Below are positions 29,563 through 38,805 of a DNA stretch of 63,469 bases, piece by piece (within the stretch, counting starts at the first letter, position 1; each line of letters starts with the position of its first letter). The notes under the pieces are model-generated. The model worked only from the letters and a program-made list of their open reading frames with translations. It was not told the origin of the DNA and made no database searches. The stretch spans positions 1 through 63,469 of the forward strand of contig NZ_ASRV01000205.1 of NCBI RefSeq assembly GCF_000401215.1. The letters run 5' to 3'. The translations under genes were made by a program, and so were the position numbers. The stretch is from Clostridium sartagoforme AAU1. GTDB lineage: Bacteria > Bacillota > Clostridia > Clostridiales > Clostridiaceae.

Positions 29563-30161
29563 CTATTCGGGAGCCACCTCCTTAATTTCAAAAGATTTAG
29601 ATATTAAATATAAGATATATATAATATTAGCAATATTAAAGTAAAATATACTAGTTATTCCAAAAGATATAATATTGGTGTTGAATTTAGGAGTAATACC
29701 AAGTTTTATATCTTTAACTATAAAAACCTTATCTAAAATTAATCTTAATAAGGTAGGAATATTATTCATTAATCCATAAAGTATTGCACAATAAGCTGCA
29801 TCTTCAATTCCAAAATTTAAATGCCCTTTTATTTTTAATAAGGGCTTAAATTTATTACAAGAAATATTATTGTATAGCTTTTTTATAGAAATTTTCTTTA
29901 CTATTTTTTTTTCTTAATATGCCAGGAGTTAGAAGAGTTTTTATCTTTATATTTCTTTGTAGTTTCTTTTTTGAAATCTAATTTATTTCTGTAAACAAGC
30001 TTTTTAAGTAATTTATTTTCAATACCTTTATTTGAAGAAAATATATTTGAATTAAATAATTTTAAATTAAATACATTATTGTTAAAACTTATTTCAATCT
30101 TTAGAGGAATAGGAAAAACAAAAAGTAAAATTAAAAATATAAAAAATAATATTAAAGGCAT
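29563..30161 (-). pseudogene. DUF2953 membrane protein, frameshifted
   Basis: The first part starts with a membrane helix (LILFFIFLILLFVFPIPL) and ends at a stop just past a run of nine A on the coding strand (29904-29912). One more A would continue as KIVKKISIKKLYNNIS... through GIEDAAYCAILYGL to the stop at 29563, about 199 residues. That second part is the recognisable DUF2953 core. The family is sporulation-linked and typically sits with ytfJ. Likely an indel in the run. Confidence 0.78.
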
Positions 30162-30288
30162 ATCTTCACTCTTTTCTACAGTATTCTAATAATTTCCATA
30201 AGTAAAAATAAAAAAATAACAAAAATATGTTTAAAAAATAACTTTTAGAACAAACTACTCATAGATGGTTAGTATAGAAGGTGATAAC

Positions 30289-31460
30289 ATGAAAATTATA
30301 AAAAAGTTATTTTTACTATTTTATTAGTATTATTGACAACAGTATGTAATGTTTATACAGCAGAAGCATTTATTGAAGATGATATAGATATGGATGATGA
30401 AACAGTAGAAATGCTTGATGAGGATTTTATTGATATAGATGGAAATAAAGTTGATAAAAAGTTACCATTAAGAGTATCTGCAAGAAATGCCATAGCTATA
30501 GATGGGAAAAGTATGGAAGTTTTATGGGGACAAAAAGGTTATGAAATAGTTCCAATGGCAAGCACTACTAAGATATTGACATCCCTTATAGCAATAAATT
30601 ATGGAGATTTAGATAGAAAAGTAACCATCAGTAAAAATGCTTCATCTATTAGGGGTTCAACAGTAGGCTATAAAGCTGGAGAAGAAGTAACAATGCGAGA
30701 GCTATTATTTGGGCTTATGTTTAGATCTGGAAATGATGCTGCAATAGCAATAGCAGAAGATATAGGGGGCTCTATAGATAATTTTTCTAATATAATGAAT
30801 GATTTTGCAAGAAGTTTAGGAATAATAGATTCTCATTTTGAATCACCACATGGTTTAGATAGTGCAAAACATTATTCTTCAGCATATGATTTAGCAATTT
30901 TAACAGCTAAAGGCATGGAATCTGATATATTTAGAGAAATAGTAGGGGAAAAGGTTATATATAAAGATAAATATAATTTTACAAGAGATTATCAAAACAT
31001 AAATAAAATATTATATAGAATACCAGGTGCTAATGGGGTAAAAACTGGTTATACAGGAGGGGCAGGCAAATGCTTAGTTTCATCTGTAAATTATAATGAT
31101 AGAAATATTATAATAGTAGTACTAAATTGTCCAGATAGATGGAATGTAACTGAAAAAATATTTAATTATGTAACTAGCTGCAACACTTTTATGGATATAT
31201 CCAATAAAGAAATTTTAGAAAAAGAAAATTTAGCAGGACTTGGAAAAATCATTGAAGAAGAAGATATAACTTATGGCTATAAAGAAAAAGACATAGTAGA
31301 AGTGGAAGTTTTTAATAGATATTCTGATGTAGAAAGTGGAGATATTCTTGGAAAAATATCTATTAAAGAAGAAGAGTATGAGAAAGATAAATTTCCATTA
31401 ATAAGTAATATAAATATGAGTAAAGAAGAGTTTGAAAATATAATATTTAGTAAGGAGTAG
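30289..31460 (+). pseudogene. D-alanyl-D-alanine carboxypeptidase (DacB type), frameshifted in the signal peptide
   Basis: ATG 30289 after AGAAGGTGA opens a lead that stops after 15 codons. One more T in the TTTTT run at 30310-30314 gives MKIIKKLFFTILLVLLTTV, a normal signal peptide, in frame with the rest (about 390 residues). Peptidase S11 motifs, numbered in the restored protein: STTK 92-95, SGN 147-149, KTG 252-254. Sporulation DacB-type enzymes modify cortex peptidoglycan. The enzyme body is intact. Confidence 0.86.
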
Positions 31461-31483
31461 AAGAATTTTTTTCTACTCCTTTA
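31452..31483 (+). terminator. Rho-independent terminator
   Basis: AAGGAGTAGAA pairs with TTCTACTCCTT across the stop codon of the preceding gene, with a T-rich loop. Confidence 0.7.
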
Positions 31484-31552
31484 GTGCTTTTAAAAATATA
31501 AGATTTCTAGATACTTTAAAAATGATAAAAATACATATCTTTAAGGGAGATT

Positions 31553-31578
31553 TTACACTATATCAAAATATAGTGTAA
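31553..31578. promoter_or_regulatory. Perfect palindrome, candidate operator
   Basis: TTACACTATAT-CAAA-ATATAGTGTAA: two perfect 11-base arms with a 4-base gap, 63 bases before the start of the next gene. No T-run follows, which argues against a terminator. The binding protein is unknown. Confidence 0.4.
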
Positions 31579-31640
31579 CAAAATGAATAATAGAAAATAA
31601 TCTATTATTATGTAAGAAATCTAATGGGGAGATTAAAAAT

Positions 31641-32606
31641 ATGAAAGAAACTGTAGATTGTATAGATTCAGGGACAGAGTTTTGCCCGTGCCATCTTGCT
31701 GAGTCCAACGAATGTATCCTTTGTTCTCAATTACAGGGTAGTTGTTTTTGTGATTGTCTAAATTGGAATGGAGTGTGCATATATCATGAATTTATTAATA
31801 ATGGATCTAAGGCAAAGGAAGGAAGAAAGACATATAATTGTTTAGTTGAAAAGAAAGTTTTATATCAATCAGATGTTTTATTAATTAAATTTAAAGTTCC
31901 ACATAAGCTTGCAATAGATCTAGTTAAACCAGGAAGCTTTATTTTTATAAGAACCAATGAAAATATTTATTTTGATGTACCTATCTCTATTTTAGAGTCT
32001 AATATAGAAACAAATATAGTAACTATAATGATAGAAATAAGAGGAATTAAAACAAAGAAATTATTAGATATAAAAGAAGGTGGAGAAATAACAATTAGAG
32101 GGCCATATTGGAATGGAGTATTTGGCTTAAAAAATCTAGATAAGCAAATTAATAAAAATGTGCTAGTTATAGCAAGAGGAATAGGAATGGCTCCTATGAT
32201 GCCAGTAATAAGAAAGTTATCATTAAATAATAATAATGTAAATTTAATATTAGATAAAGCTCCTTATAGTGATAATTATGTTAAAGAATTTTTAGCAGAA
32301 TATGATTTAAATATTATAGAAGAATCAGTATTAGATAAGGGAGAGTTAACTGATGAAGTTAAGGTAATTATAAAATCTTATATAAAAGAAAAAAATGTAG
32401 GATATATTCATATAGCAGGAGCAGATATATTAACAGTTAAGATGATAGAGTATTTAAATAGTATAGGTGGGGAAGATATTAAGCTATCTTGCTGCAATAA
32501 TATAAAAATGTGCTGTGGGGAAGGGGTATGTGCGCACTGTACTAGATTGCGAAATATTAGCATACTTTTCCAACAGTGCGTCTATTTTTTTTTAGATAGC
32601 TTGTAG
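31641..32606 (+). pseudogene. Sulfide/dihydroorotate dehydrogenase-like FAD/NAD-binding protein, cut by the mobile element
   Basis: PyrK-type electron-transfer protein. The N-terminal Cys-rich lead (CPCHLAESNECILCSQLQ) is followed by a FAD domain (PGSFIFIRT) and an NAD domain (ARGIGMAPMMPVI). The C-terminal [2Fe-2S] motif normally reads C-x4-C-x2-C...C; here it reaches KMCCGEGVCAHCT and then runs into foreign sequence, so the last cluster ligand and tail are missing. The last ~20 codons (from about 32,545) belong to the element. Excision would be expected to restore the gene. Confidence 0.85.
32515..32595. other. Left attachment junction (attL region) with terminator-like hairpin
   Basis: The host gene stops matching its family just after GGGGAAGGGGTATGTG (32,517-32,532). 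The next bases CGCACTGT pair with ACAGTGCG 30 bases on, followed by T9. The crossover is therefore close to 32,530; the exact core cannot be set without the right junction, which is not in the window. Confidence 0.55.
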
Positions 32607-34156
32607 ACTATGTTTAGGTCTCCTGTATCTTCATCCCATACAACTTTTTCTAGCACAGAAGCTAGGAGTTTTCTTTTTTCATCTATTGTGGATCCATTGA
32701 ATAGATATTTGAAGTTATCTAGTTTTTGAAGAATACTTTCTAATTCATAGTGTTCTATTGAGTCATTAACTTCTTCTTCTAATTCAGTATTCAATTCCTT
32801 CTTTAATTTAGAAACTTCTTCTTTGTACTCTTGTATTTGTGATAATATTAATCTTGATATTTCTATATCGTCAGTTAAGGAAAGTTTTTGAAGTAGTCGT
32901 TTTATTTTAAGCTCAACTGCTTTGAAGGTTTTTTTCCATGTCTTTTCTATTATCTGATATATGTTTTTTATGTTTACTTGCAATCTCAATTAGTTGATGA
33001 AGCAATTCATTTTTGTTATAGGCACATAGTGCATCTATTACTAATTCTTCAGTTAAAGAACCATTTAAATTTTTAACTGTACAATTTACCCCAAAGGATT
33101 TTGATTTGTTGGAACAAACGTAGTAGAAAGGTCTTTCTTTTTTGTTTTAGCACCAGTATATTTAACTATCATATTAGCACCACATTTACCGCATTTTAAG
33201 AGTCTTGTTAATATTGCAGTATTTGATATGCTAGGATTAGATCTAGGACTTAAATTTGATGTTAGGATTTCTTGGACCTTTAACCAATCAGAGCCTTCAA
33301 TAATGCCTTTATGGATTGATACAGCTGCTATTTTCTCATTAGTCTCCTGGGAGTACCTCATTATTCCATTACCATTAGCAACACCAAATACAGAATAGCC
33401 AATAGACTTTAAATAATCTAGTACTTCAGGTGTGGATTTTACATAAGCAGGATTTTGAAGAATAGAACTAACACCTGATTTTTCAAGTTCACCACCTAAT
33501 TTTCCGCTTATATTATTTTTAATACAAAATCTTGATACCTCATTTAATGTTTTGCATTCAAGATATTTATTAAATATCAAATTTACTTTTTTAAGTTCCT
33601 CTTCATTTTCTACAAATCTACTTAAACTCTTTTCCTTAAGATTTTCATCAATATAAGTTTCGCGTACTGCATCAAAACCAAGTGGGGGAGTACCTCCAAG
33701 CCATCTGCCTGTTTTAGAAAGCTCAATCATATTATCACGAACTCTTTCAGCTATGGTTTCTCTTTCAAGCTGTGCAAATACTGAAGCTATATGAATCATT
33801 GCTCTTCCCATTGGGGTACTTGTATCAAACTGTTCCTTTATAGAAATAAAATCTACATTATATTTTTGTAATAACTCTAAAGTAGTAGAGAAGTCAGCTA
33901 CATTACGAGATATTCTATCAAGCCTATAGCAAACTAGTGAATTGATTTTCTTGGCTTTGACATCAGCTAATAATTTTTGGAACTGTGGTCTTTGAGTATT
34001 TTTACCTGAAAAGCCTTCATCTTCATAAATTATAAAATTAACATCAGCATTAGCAGTCATACGTAAATAGTAGTCTTTGCATAAATCAATTTGATTTTCT
34101 ATACTATCTCCAGTAGATGTATATACTGATTTTCTAGAATAGATTGCTATATTCAA
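32582..34156 (-). pseudogene. Large serine recombinase (integrase), two frameshifts
   Basis: N-terminal resolvase domain with Tyr-x-Arg-x-Ser (IYSRKS, Ser10), DSIENQ, YEDEGFSGK and YRLDRISRN; then the recombinase domain and zinc-finger Cys pair (LLKCGKCGANMIV), and a C-terminal coiled coil. The start is TTG 34156 after TTGGAGGTG. The frame breaks at 33,134-33,143 (one T missing on the + strand) and at the T7 run 32,929-32,935. Restored length is about 525 residues. Its location next to the junction marks it as the integrase of the element. Confidence 0.9.
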
Positions 34157-34245
34157 TAAATTCACCTCCAAATTCATTTAGGCAACAAAAGTTGCCTATA
34201 ATATATCTATGCTACATAAGTAATTAAATTATTCAATTTAATAAA

Positions 34246-34713
34246 CTAGCTAAAAATTTCTTTTGGAAACTTAAGCTTTAATATATATTCAGGAACATTA
34301 TATATAGCAGCTACTTGATTTAATGTATAATCACTATACTGAGTATAGTCATCATCAATTAATAGCTCAGAAGCGAAGGTATTTGCCTCAGTTTCTATAA
34401 TATTTGTTTTATCAAATATATTATTTGCTAGACATAGATAATTTTCATTAGGATGTAATATAGCATGTCCTAATTCGTGAGCTAGTACATAGGTTTTAAA
34501 GCCTTCTTTTAGTTTATTATTTATATGGATTATTTTAATTTTACCAGCTTTTTGATAGAATCCATTAATATTACCTAAATCATGAAAAATAATACCAATA
34601 CCAAGATTCTTTATTATTTCTAAAGGATCTCTAGTTTTATGTTTTTTAATTAATTTAGTTACTTGTTTTTTAATAAGCTCATCCTTCGTATAAATACCCT
34701 TTATTTTCCCCAT
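34246..34713 (-). CDS. ImmA/IrrE family metallopeptidase
   Basis: 155 residues with HELGH (VLAHELGHAILHP) and a downstream Glu (ETEANTFASELL) that complete the zinc site. ImmA-type proteases cleave the element's repressor to allow induction. It lies directly downstream of an XRE repressor gene on the same strand, the standard pairing. ATG follows TAGGGGAA. Confidence 0.92.
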   Translation of the reverse strand: MGKIKGIYTKDELIKKQVTKLIKKHKTRDPLEIIKNLGIGIIFHDLGNINGFYQKAGKIKIIHINNKLKEGFKTYVLAHELGHAILHPNENYLCLANNIFDKTNIIETEANTFASELLIDDDYTQYSDYTLNQVAAIYNVPEYILKLKFPKEIFS

Positions 34714-34741
34714 AAAATTCCCCTAAAGATATTTACTTCCT

Positions 34742-35209
34742 TTAGTCCTTTCTATATTTCTTAGGTGTATGTTTAAGCTTATTTTGCATCTTTGCATATT
34801 CTAATCCAGCTTTTATTGCCTGAATTATAAATTGCATATCTTCCTCATCAACTACATTACCGCTTAATAATAATCCATCTTGTGTTTCAAGTTCAGCAAT
34901 AGTAGCAGCAAGTTTTTTTTCTATGTCTTTTTCATCTTTTTTATTTAAAGATGTATTAAGGCCTTTAGATTGTCCATCTTGTGTAATATCTCTAGTATCA
35001 GTTAGTCCATTTAAATAATCAATAGAACAGTTAAAATATTTAGAGCATCTAAGTAGAAATTCTCTAGATGGCTTACGTAAATTATTTTCAAATCTACTTA
35101 ATGATGATTTTGTAACCTCAAGTAGGGGAGCTAACTCATCTAAAGTCATATTTTTTTCATTTCTAAGTAATCGTAACCTTTTGCCAAATATAGAATTTAC
35201 ATCTTCCAT
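34742..35209 (-). CDS. XRE-family repressor
   Basis: 155 residues from ATG 35209, preceded by GAGGTG. N-terminal helix-turn-helix (LRLLRNEKNMTLDELAPLL... TKSSLSRFENN), then a linker and acidic helical C-terminal part. It is divergent to a small Cro-like gene across a 350-base control region with repeated AGTTG/CAACT sites, so it likely maintains the integrated state and is removed by the neighbouring protease. Confidence 0.9.
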   Translation of the reverse strand: MEDVNSIFGKRLRLLRNEKNMTLDELAPLLEVTKSSLSRFENNLRKPSREFLLRCSKYFNCSIDYLNGLTDTRDITQDGQSKGLNTSLNKKDEKDIEKKLAATIAELETQDGLLLSGNVVDEEDMQFIIQAIKAGLEYAKMQNKLKHTPKKYRKD

Positions 35210-35364
35210 TTTATTCACCTCACATATGCATTTAATGATATTAACATCTCTATTATAATAACTTACCCAAAATTAATATTTATAAAAGGTAAAAGTAAAA
35301 AATAGAGTGAAAATAGATAAATTCATACTTTGAAAAATATTTCATTGTATATATAATACTACAA

Positions 35365-35892
35365 AGTTGACTGTAAGGAAATATATTTATATAAAAATAT
35401 ATAAATATTTCCAATTATTCTAATGTAAGAAGAAAGTGATATTAATTTTTAGAAAATTCTTAAAATAGTTATTTACAACTTAAGTTTATTATAATATAAT
35501 TAAATTAATAAGTTGACAACAAGGTAACAAAAGGGTGATTTTAGAATTATGAAAGGAGATAAATATGCCATATATTGAATTGAAAGTTTTAAGATGTAGG
35601 AACAAATTAAGTCAAGGAGATATAGCTAAAAAGCTAGATATTACAACGGCTTCATACAATAAAAAGGAAAACGGAAAGCAAGCCTTTTCTTTGCTTGAAG
35701 CAAAAAAATAGCAGCTATTTTTAATTTATCAATTGAGGAAATTTTTTTTGCAAAATAAGTTGACTATTGGACAACAAGAGATCAAACAAACATCAAACAA
35801 AAAAACTAAAGCATTTAAATTTGAAAAGAAATATAGCTTAATAAAGTTGAAAAGCAAAAATTTTTTGACAATTAGTTGACTTGAGGGCAACT
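35365..35892. promoter_or_regulatory. Set of AGTTG-N9-CAACT operator-like sites
   Basis: Four related 19-base sites surround the Cro-like gene: 35365 AGTTGACTGTAAGGAAATA, 35511 AGTTGACAACAAGGTAACA, 35758 AGTTGACTATTGGACAACA, 35874 AGTTGACTTGAGGGCAACT. The last is a perfect AGTTG/CAACT palindrome; the others keep the left arm and a GG near the right arm. The first also has a TTGACT box followed 17 bases later by TATAAA, a likely rightward promoter. Position between divergent regulators suggests repressor/Cro binding. Confidence 0.55.
35565..35758 (+). pseudogene. Cro-like helix-turn-helix regulator, frameshifted
   Basis: ATG 35565 follows AAAGGAG. The helix-turn-helix reads KLSQGDIAKKLDITTASYNKKENG. 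The frame stops after 48 codons in the A7 run at 35702-35708; one more A gives KKIAAIFNLSIEEIFFAK and a normal 64-residue protein. It is divergent from the XRE repressor and probably drives the rightward early operon. Confidence 0.78.
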
Positions 35893-35998
35893 AATAAATA
35901 ATGATAATGCAATTATTAATTTCAGAATATCAAGTTAGTAGTAACAAGATATTAGATGATGAATAGTATATAAGAAAAGTTTTTAGGATGGGGATGCA

Positions 35999-36163
35999 AT
36001 GAAACCCTTAAGAGCAGTAAATGTTAATGCACCAGATAAAGAGTTTTTAGAGGAGTTTCATAAAATTCTAGCTAAAAGCATAGTTAGAAGATTAGGTGAA
36101 GAGAATTCTAGAAAGTTAGTGGAACTTGCAACAGAAGGGGATAAAATAGCAGCAAATACATAA
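35999..36163 (+). CDS. Small element protein, 54 residues, unknown
   Basis: ATG 35999 to TAA, product starting MKPLRAVNVNAPDKEFLEEFHK, charged and helical, with GGATGGGG as a ribosome site. Short proteins in this place are usual in the early operon of clostridial phages; I recognise no family. Confidence 0.6.
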   Translation: MKPLRAVNVNAPDKEFLEEFHKILAKSIVRRLGEENSRKLVELATEGDKIAANT

Positions 36164-36245
36164 GAGGAATAGGCTATATAGCCTAAGGCAATAAGAAAAA
36201 ATGCATATAGTATCTATTTTATTTTATGAAGGAGATCAAAAATAA

Positions 36246-36518
36246 ATGCAAACATTAAAAAATTTTACAATAGCTTGCAAGGTAAAGGATTTAAAGAAAG
36301 AACTTAAAAAAGTATTAGAGAGGAGTGTTTTTATGAGCAATTTTAGTTTACCTGATTTAAGTTATGACTATTATTATCAGTTTGATGATGAAAAGGAAAT
36401 AGGTATTTGTGATCATTGTCATGACAGTATTACAAGTAATCATGATGCATATAAGTTTGAGGATGATTTGATTCATAGCGATTGTCTTTATGATTATATG
36501 CAAAAGTTTAAAATTTAA
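36246..36518 (+). CDS. Small protein with a CxxC/HxxC zinc-binding pattern
   Basis: 90 residues from ATG 36246 (site AAGGAGAT). A second, stronger ribosome site (AGAGGAGTG) precedes ATG 36333, giving a 61-residue product starting MSNFSLPDLSYDY. The shared C-terminus has CDHCHDS and HSDC, a likely single zinc site. Either start is possible. Function unknown. Confidence 0.6.
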   Translation: MQTLKNFTIACKVKDLKKELKKVLERSVFMSNFSLPDLSYDYYYQFDDEKEIGICDHCHDSITSNHDAYKFEDDLIHSDCLYDYMQKFKI

Positions 36519-36539
36519 AGGATTATAGGAGGTAAGATT

Positions 36540-37586
36540 TTGGAGAGTTTAAATTATCAGAATAATGAAAATATACAAGGGTGGATTTTTGAAAAAAGAA
36601 GAAGTATTAAGGATGGAATAAAGTATTGCAGAAAGTTCTATGGCTTAGATTGTGATATTTTACTTAAGACAACGGATTTGGACCATGAGGAATGGCTTAA
36701 GGCTAGAAAGACTGGAATATCAGGAACTGATGTTGGAGCAATAGCAGGAATAAGTAAATATAAATCACCTATGGGTGTTTACTTAGAGAAAACAACAGAT
36801 GAAATAACACAGGTGGAAAATGAAAAAATGTATTTTGGAAAGGTTATGGAGTCAGTAGTCGCTAAGGAATTTGCCCTTAGAAATCCTGGATTTAAAATAA
36901 GCAAAGTTAATGCAGTATTAAAACATAAAGACTATGAATTTGCCATTGGTAACATTGACAGGCTAATTAGAAATGAAAATGGTGAGAAGGGCATATTAGA
37001 GGTTAAAACAGTATCAGAGTATATGAAGGGCTATTGGAGTGATGATGAAGTACCTTTTGAGTACATGGTCCAATTACAATGGTATATGTTTATCTCAGGA
37101 ACTAACTTTGGATATTTCGCAGCACTTATTGGTGGAAATACATTTATTCAAAAGTATGTTGAAAGGGATGAAGAGCTTATAGCAATGCTTAAAGATATAT
37201 CTATGGACTTTTGGGAAAATAACATTTTGAAAAAAGAAGCACCTGCAGTTGATGGAAGTGAAGCTACCACAGAAATATTAAAGACTATGTATCCAGAAAG
37301 CAATGAATTAGAAATAGAGCTAGAAAGTGATGCACTTGAGCTTATTAACAAAAGAGGTATCTTAAAGGATGAGATTAAATCATTAGAAGCAGAAGTAGCA
37401 GAATGTGAAAATAAACTAAAGGATCTTCTAAAAGATAATGAAGTTGGAGTAATAGAAGATAGAAAGGTTATATGGAAGAGTTATACAAGAACTAGCCTAA
37501 ATTCAAAATCATTTAAGGAAGAAGAACCAGAGCTTTATAAAAAGTATTCCAAAGTATCAAATTATAGAAAATTTGAAATTAAATAA
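36540..37586 (+). CDS. YqaJ-family viral recombinase (exonuclease)
   Basis: 348 residues. The YqaJ/lambda-exonuclease-like core shows KTGISGTDVGAIAG, the acidic metal ligands around GNIDRLI, and EVKTVSEY. A C-terminal coiled coil follows. It would resect DNA ends to feed RecT, encoded next. The start is TTG 36540, 7 bases after GGAGG. Confidence 0.9.
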   Translation: MESLNYQNNENIQGWIFEKRRSIKDGIKYCRKFYGLDCDILLKTTDLDHEEWLKARKTGISGTDVGAIAGISKYKSPMGVYLEKTTDEITQVENEKMYFGKVMESVVAKEFALRNPGFKISKVNAVLKHKDYEFAIGNIDRLIRNENGEKGILEVKTVSEYMKGYWSDDEVPFEYMVQLQWYMFISGTNFGYFAALIGGNTFIQKYVERDEELIAMLKDISMDFWENNILKKEAPAVDGSEATTEILKTMYPESNELEIELESDALELINKRGILKDEIKSLEAEVAECENKLKDLLKDNEVGVIEDRKVIWKSYTRTSLNSKSFKEEEPELYKKYSKVSNYRKFEIK

Positions 37587-37603
37587 AGAAAGGTGATGAC
37601 AAT

Positions 37604-38470
37604 ATGACAATGCAAAATGTTGCAAGTACAGAAAGTGTAAAGAAAGCTATTAAAAGTAAAGGAGAAGAAAAGATACTAAATAAAGAAAATAATTTTCAAG
37701 TAGTAATAAGCAATCAGCTTAAAAATCAGTTTAAGGCAATATCCACATTAGTTCCAAAGCATATTACACCAGAAAGGCTTTGCAGAATTGGATTAAATGC
37801 AGTGTCTAGAAATCCTAAGCTTATGGAGTGTCATCCAGCGAGCATTGTTGGATCAATAGTTAATTGTGCCACATTAGGACTAGAGCCTAACCTCCTAGGC
37901 CATGCCTATATAGTACCTTTTTACAATAATAAAACTGAACAAATGGAAGCTCAATTTCAAATAGGCTATAAAGGAGCATTAGATTTAATTAGAAGAACAG
38001 GCCAAGTGAGTACAATATCAGCTCATGAAGTCTATGAAGGTGATAAGTTTGAGTATGCTTATGGGTTAGAGGAAAAGCTTATTCATATACCATCTGGGGA
38101 AGATAAGGAAGATAAGATAACTCACTTTTATGCATGTTATAAGCTTAAAGATGGTGGAACTGGATTTATAGTAATGACTAAAAATCAAATAGATCAACAT
38201 AGAGATAAATTCACAAAGTCAAAAAATAAACAAGGAGGAGTATTTGGACCATGGAATGAGCATTATGTATCTATGGGGTTAAAGACCGTATTATTAAGGC
38301 TTATAAAGTATATGCCAATATCTATAGAGCAAGAACAGGTGCAGCAAGTGATGGAAGGTTTAAATAAAGACAATACTGTTATTACAGTAAAGGATCCAGG
38401 TGAAAATTTAGGCTTTGGAGAAGCTTTTATAGATAGTGAATATGTAGTTAATAAAGGAAATGAAGAATAA
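37604..38470 (+). CDS. recT: RecT single-strand annealing protein
   Basis: 288 residues with the RecT core: NPKLMECHPASIVGSIVNCATLGLEP, QIGYKGALDLIRRTG and the GPWNEHYVSMGLKTVLLRL segment. It anneals complementary strands during phage recombination and is paired with the YqaJ nuclease upstream. ATG follows AAAGGTGATGA. Confidence 0.93.
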   Translation: MTMQNVASTESVKKAIKSKGEEKILNKENNFQVVISNQLKNQFKAISTLVPKHITPERLCRIGLNAVSRNPKLMECHPASIVGSIVNCATLGLEPNLLGHAYIVPFYNNKTEQMEAQFQIGYKGALDLIRRTGQVSTISAHEVYEGDKFEYAYGLEEKLIHIPSGEDKEDKITHFYACYKLKDGGTGFIVMTKNQIDQHRDKFTKSKNKQGGVFGPWNEHYVSMGLKTVLLRLIKYMPISIEQEQVQQVMEGLNKDNTVITVKDPGENLGFGEAFIDSEYVVNKGNEE

Positions 38471-38471
38471 A

Positions 38472-38800
38472 AAAGACACCTTTCCAAAGGAAACTCAACG
38501 CCTGGTAGCAGTTGAGTAAGTTCGAAGAGCTAAATCAAAGATTTAGATTCTCACTTAAGGTGCCTTAGATAAATAAAATTGTTTGAAGATAGGTGCTTCT
38601 GCAAAAGGTAGCTATCACATAAGAATTATAAAACAAAGTTAGATGAAACTCAACTCATATGCAGTTGAGTTAATTAGAAGACTTAAAATGTCCAAGTATA
38701 TAAATTAAAAAAGTTAATTAAGGAAGCTCAACTTCTCTGTCGTTGAGTAAGTTTGAAGAACTAAATCAAGGATTTAGATTATCACTTAAATAGAGGTAAA
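38472..38800 (+). ncRNA. Leader region with repeated hairpins (CTCAAC/GTTGAG and CTAAATC/GATTTAG)
   Basis: The 335 bases between recT and the DnaD-like gene hold two copies (38,492-38,556 and 38,726-38,790) of a unit made of a CTCAAC-loop-GTTGAG hairpin, TAAGTT-GAAGA, a CTAAATC-loop-GATTTAG hairpin and CACTTAA. The hairpin loops differ while the stems stay the same. A third lone CTCAAC/GTTGAG hairpin is at 38,648-38,670. Copy 1 is closed by CACCTT/AAGGTG. This looks like a structured RNA or a translational control leader; no known class was recognised. Confidence 0.6.
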
Positions 38801-38805
38801 TAGAT

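Noticed and set aside
24100-30300. Reading the split core genes as true pseudogenes or programmed frameshifts
   Set aside because: Five neighbouring core genes each fixed by one base in a run is better explained by sequencing error. No pseudoknot or Shine-Dalgarno-like stimulator was noticed at the runs. Left open pending reads.
38472-38800. A type III toxin-antitoxin RNA or a CRISPR array, because of tandem hairpin units
   Set aside because: The units are not evenly spaced, there are no uniform spacers, no ToxN-like or Cas gene is adjacent, and the next gene is a replication initiator.
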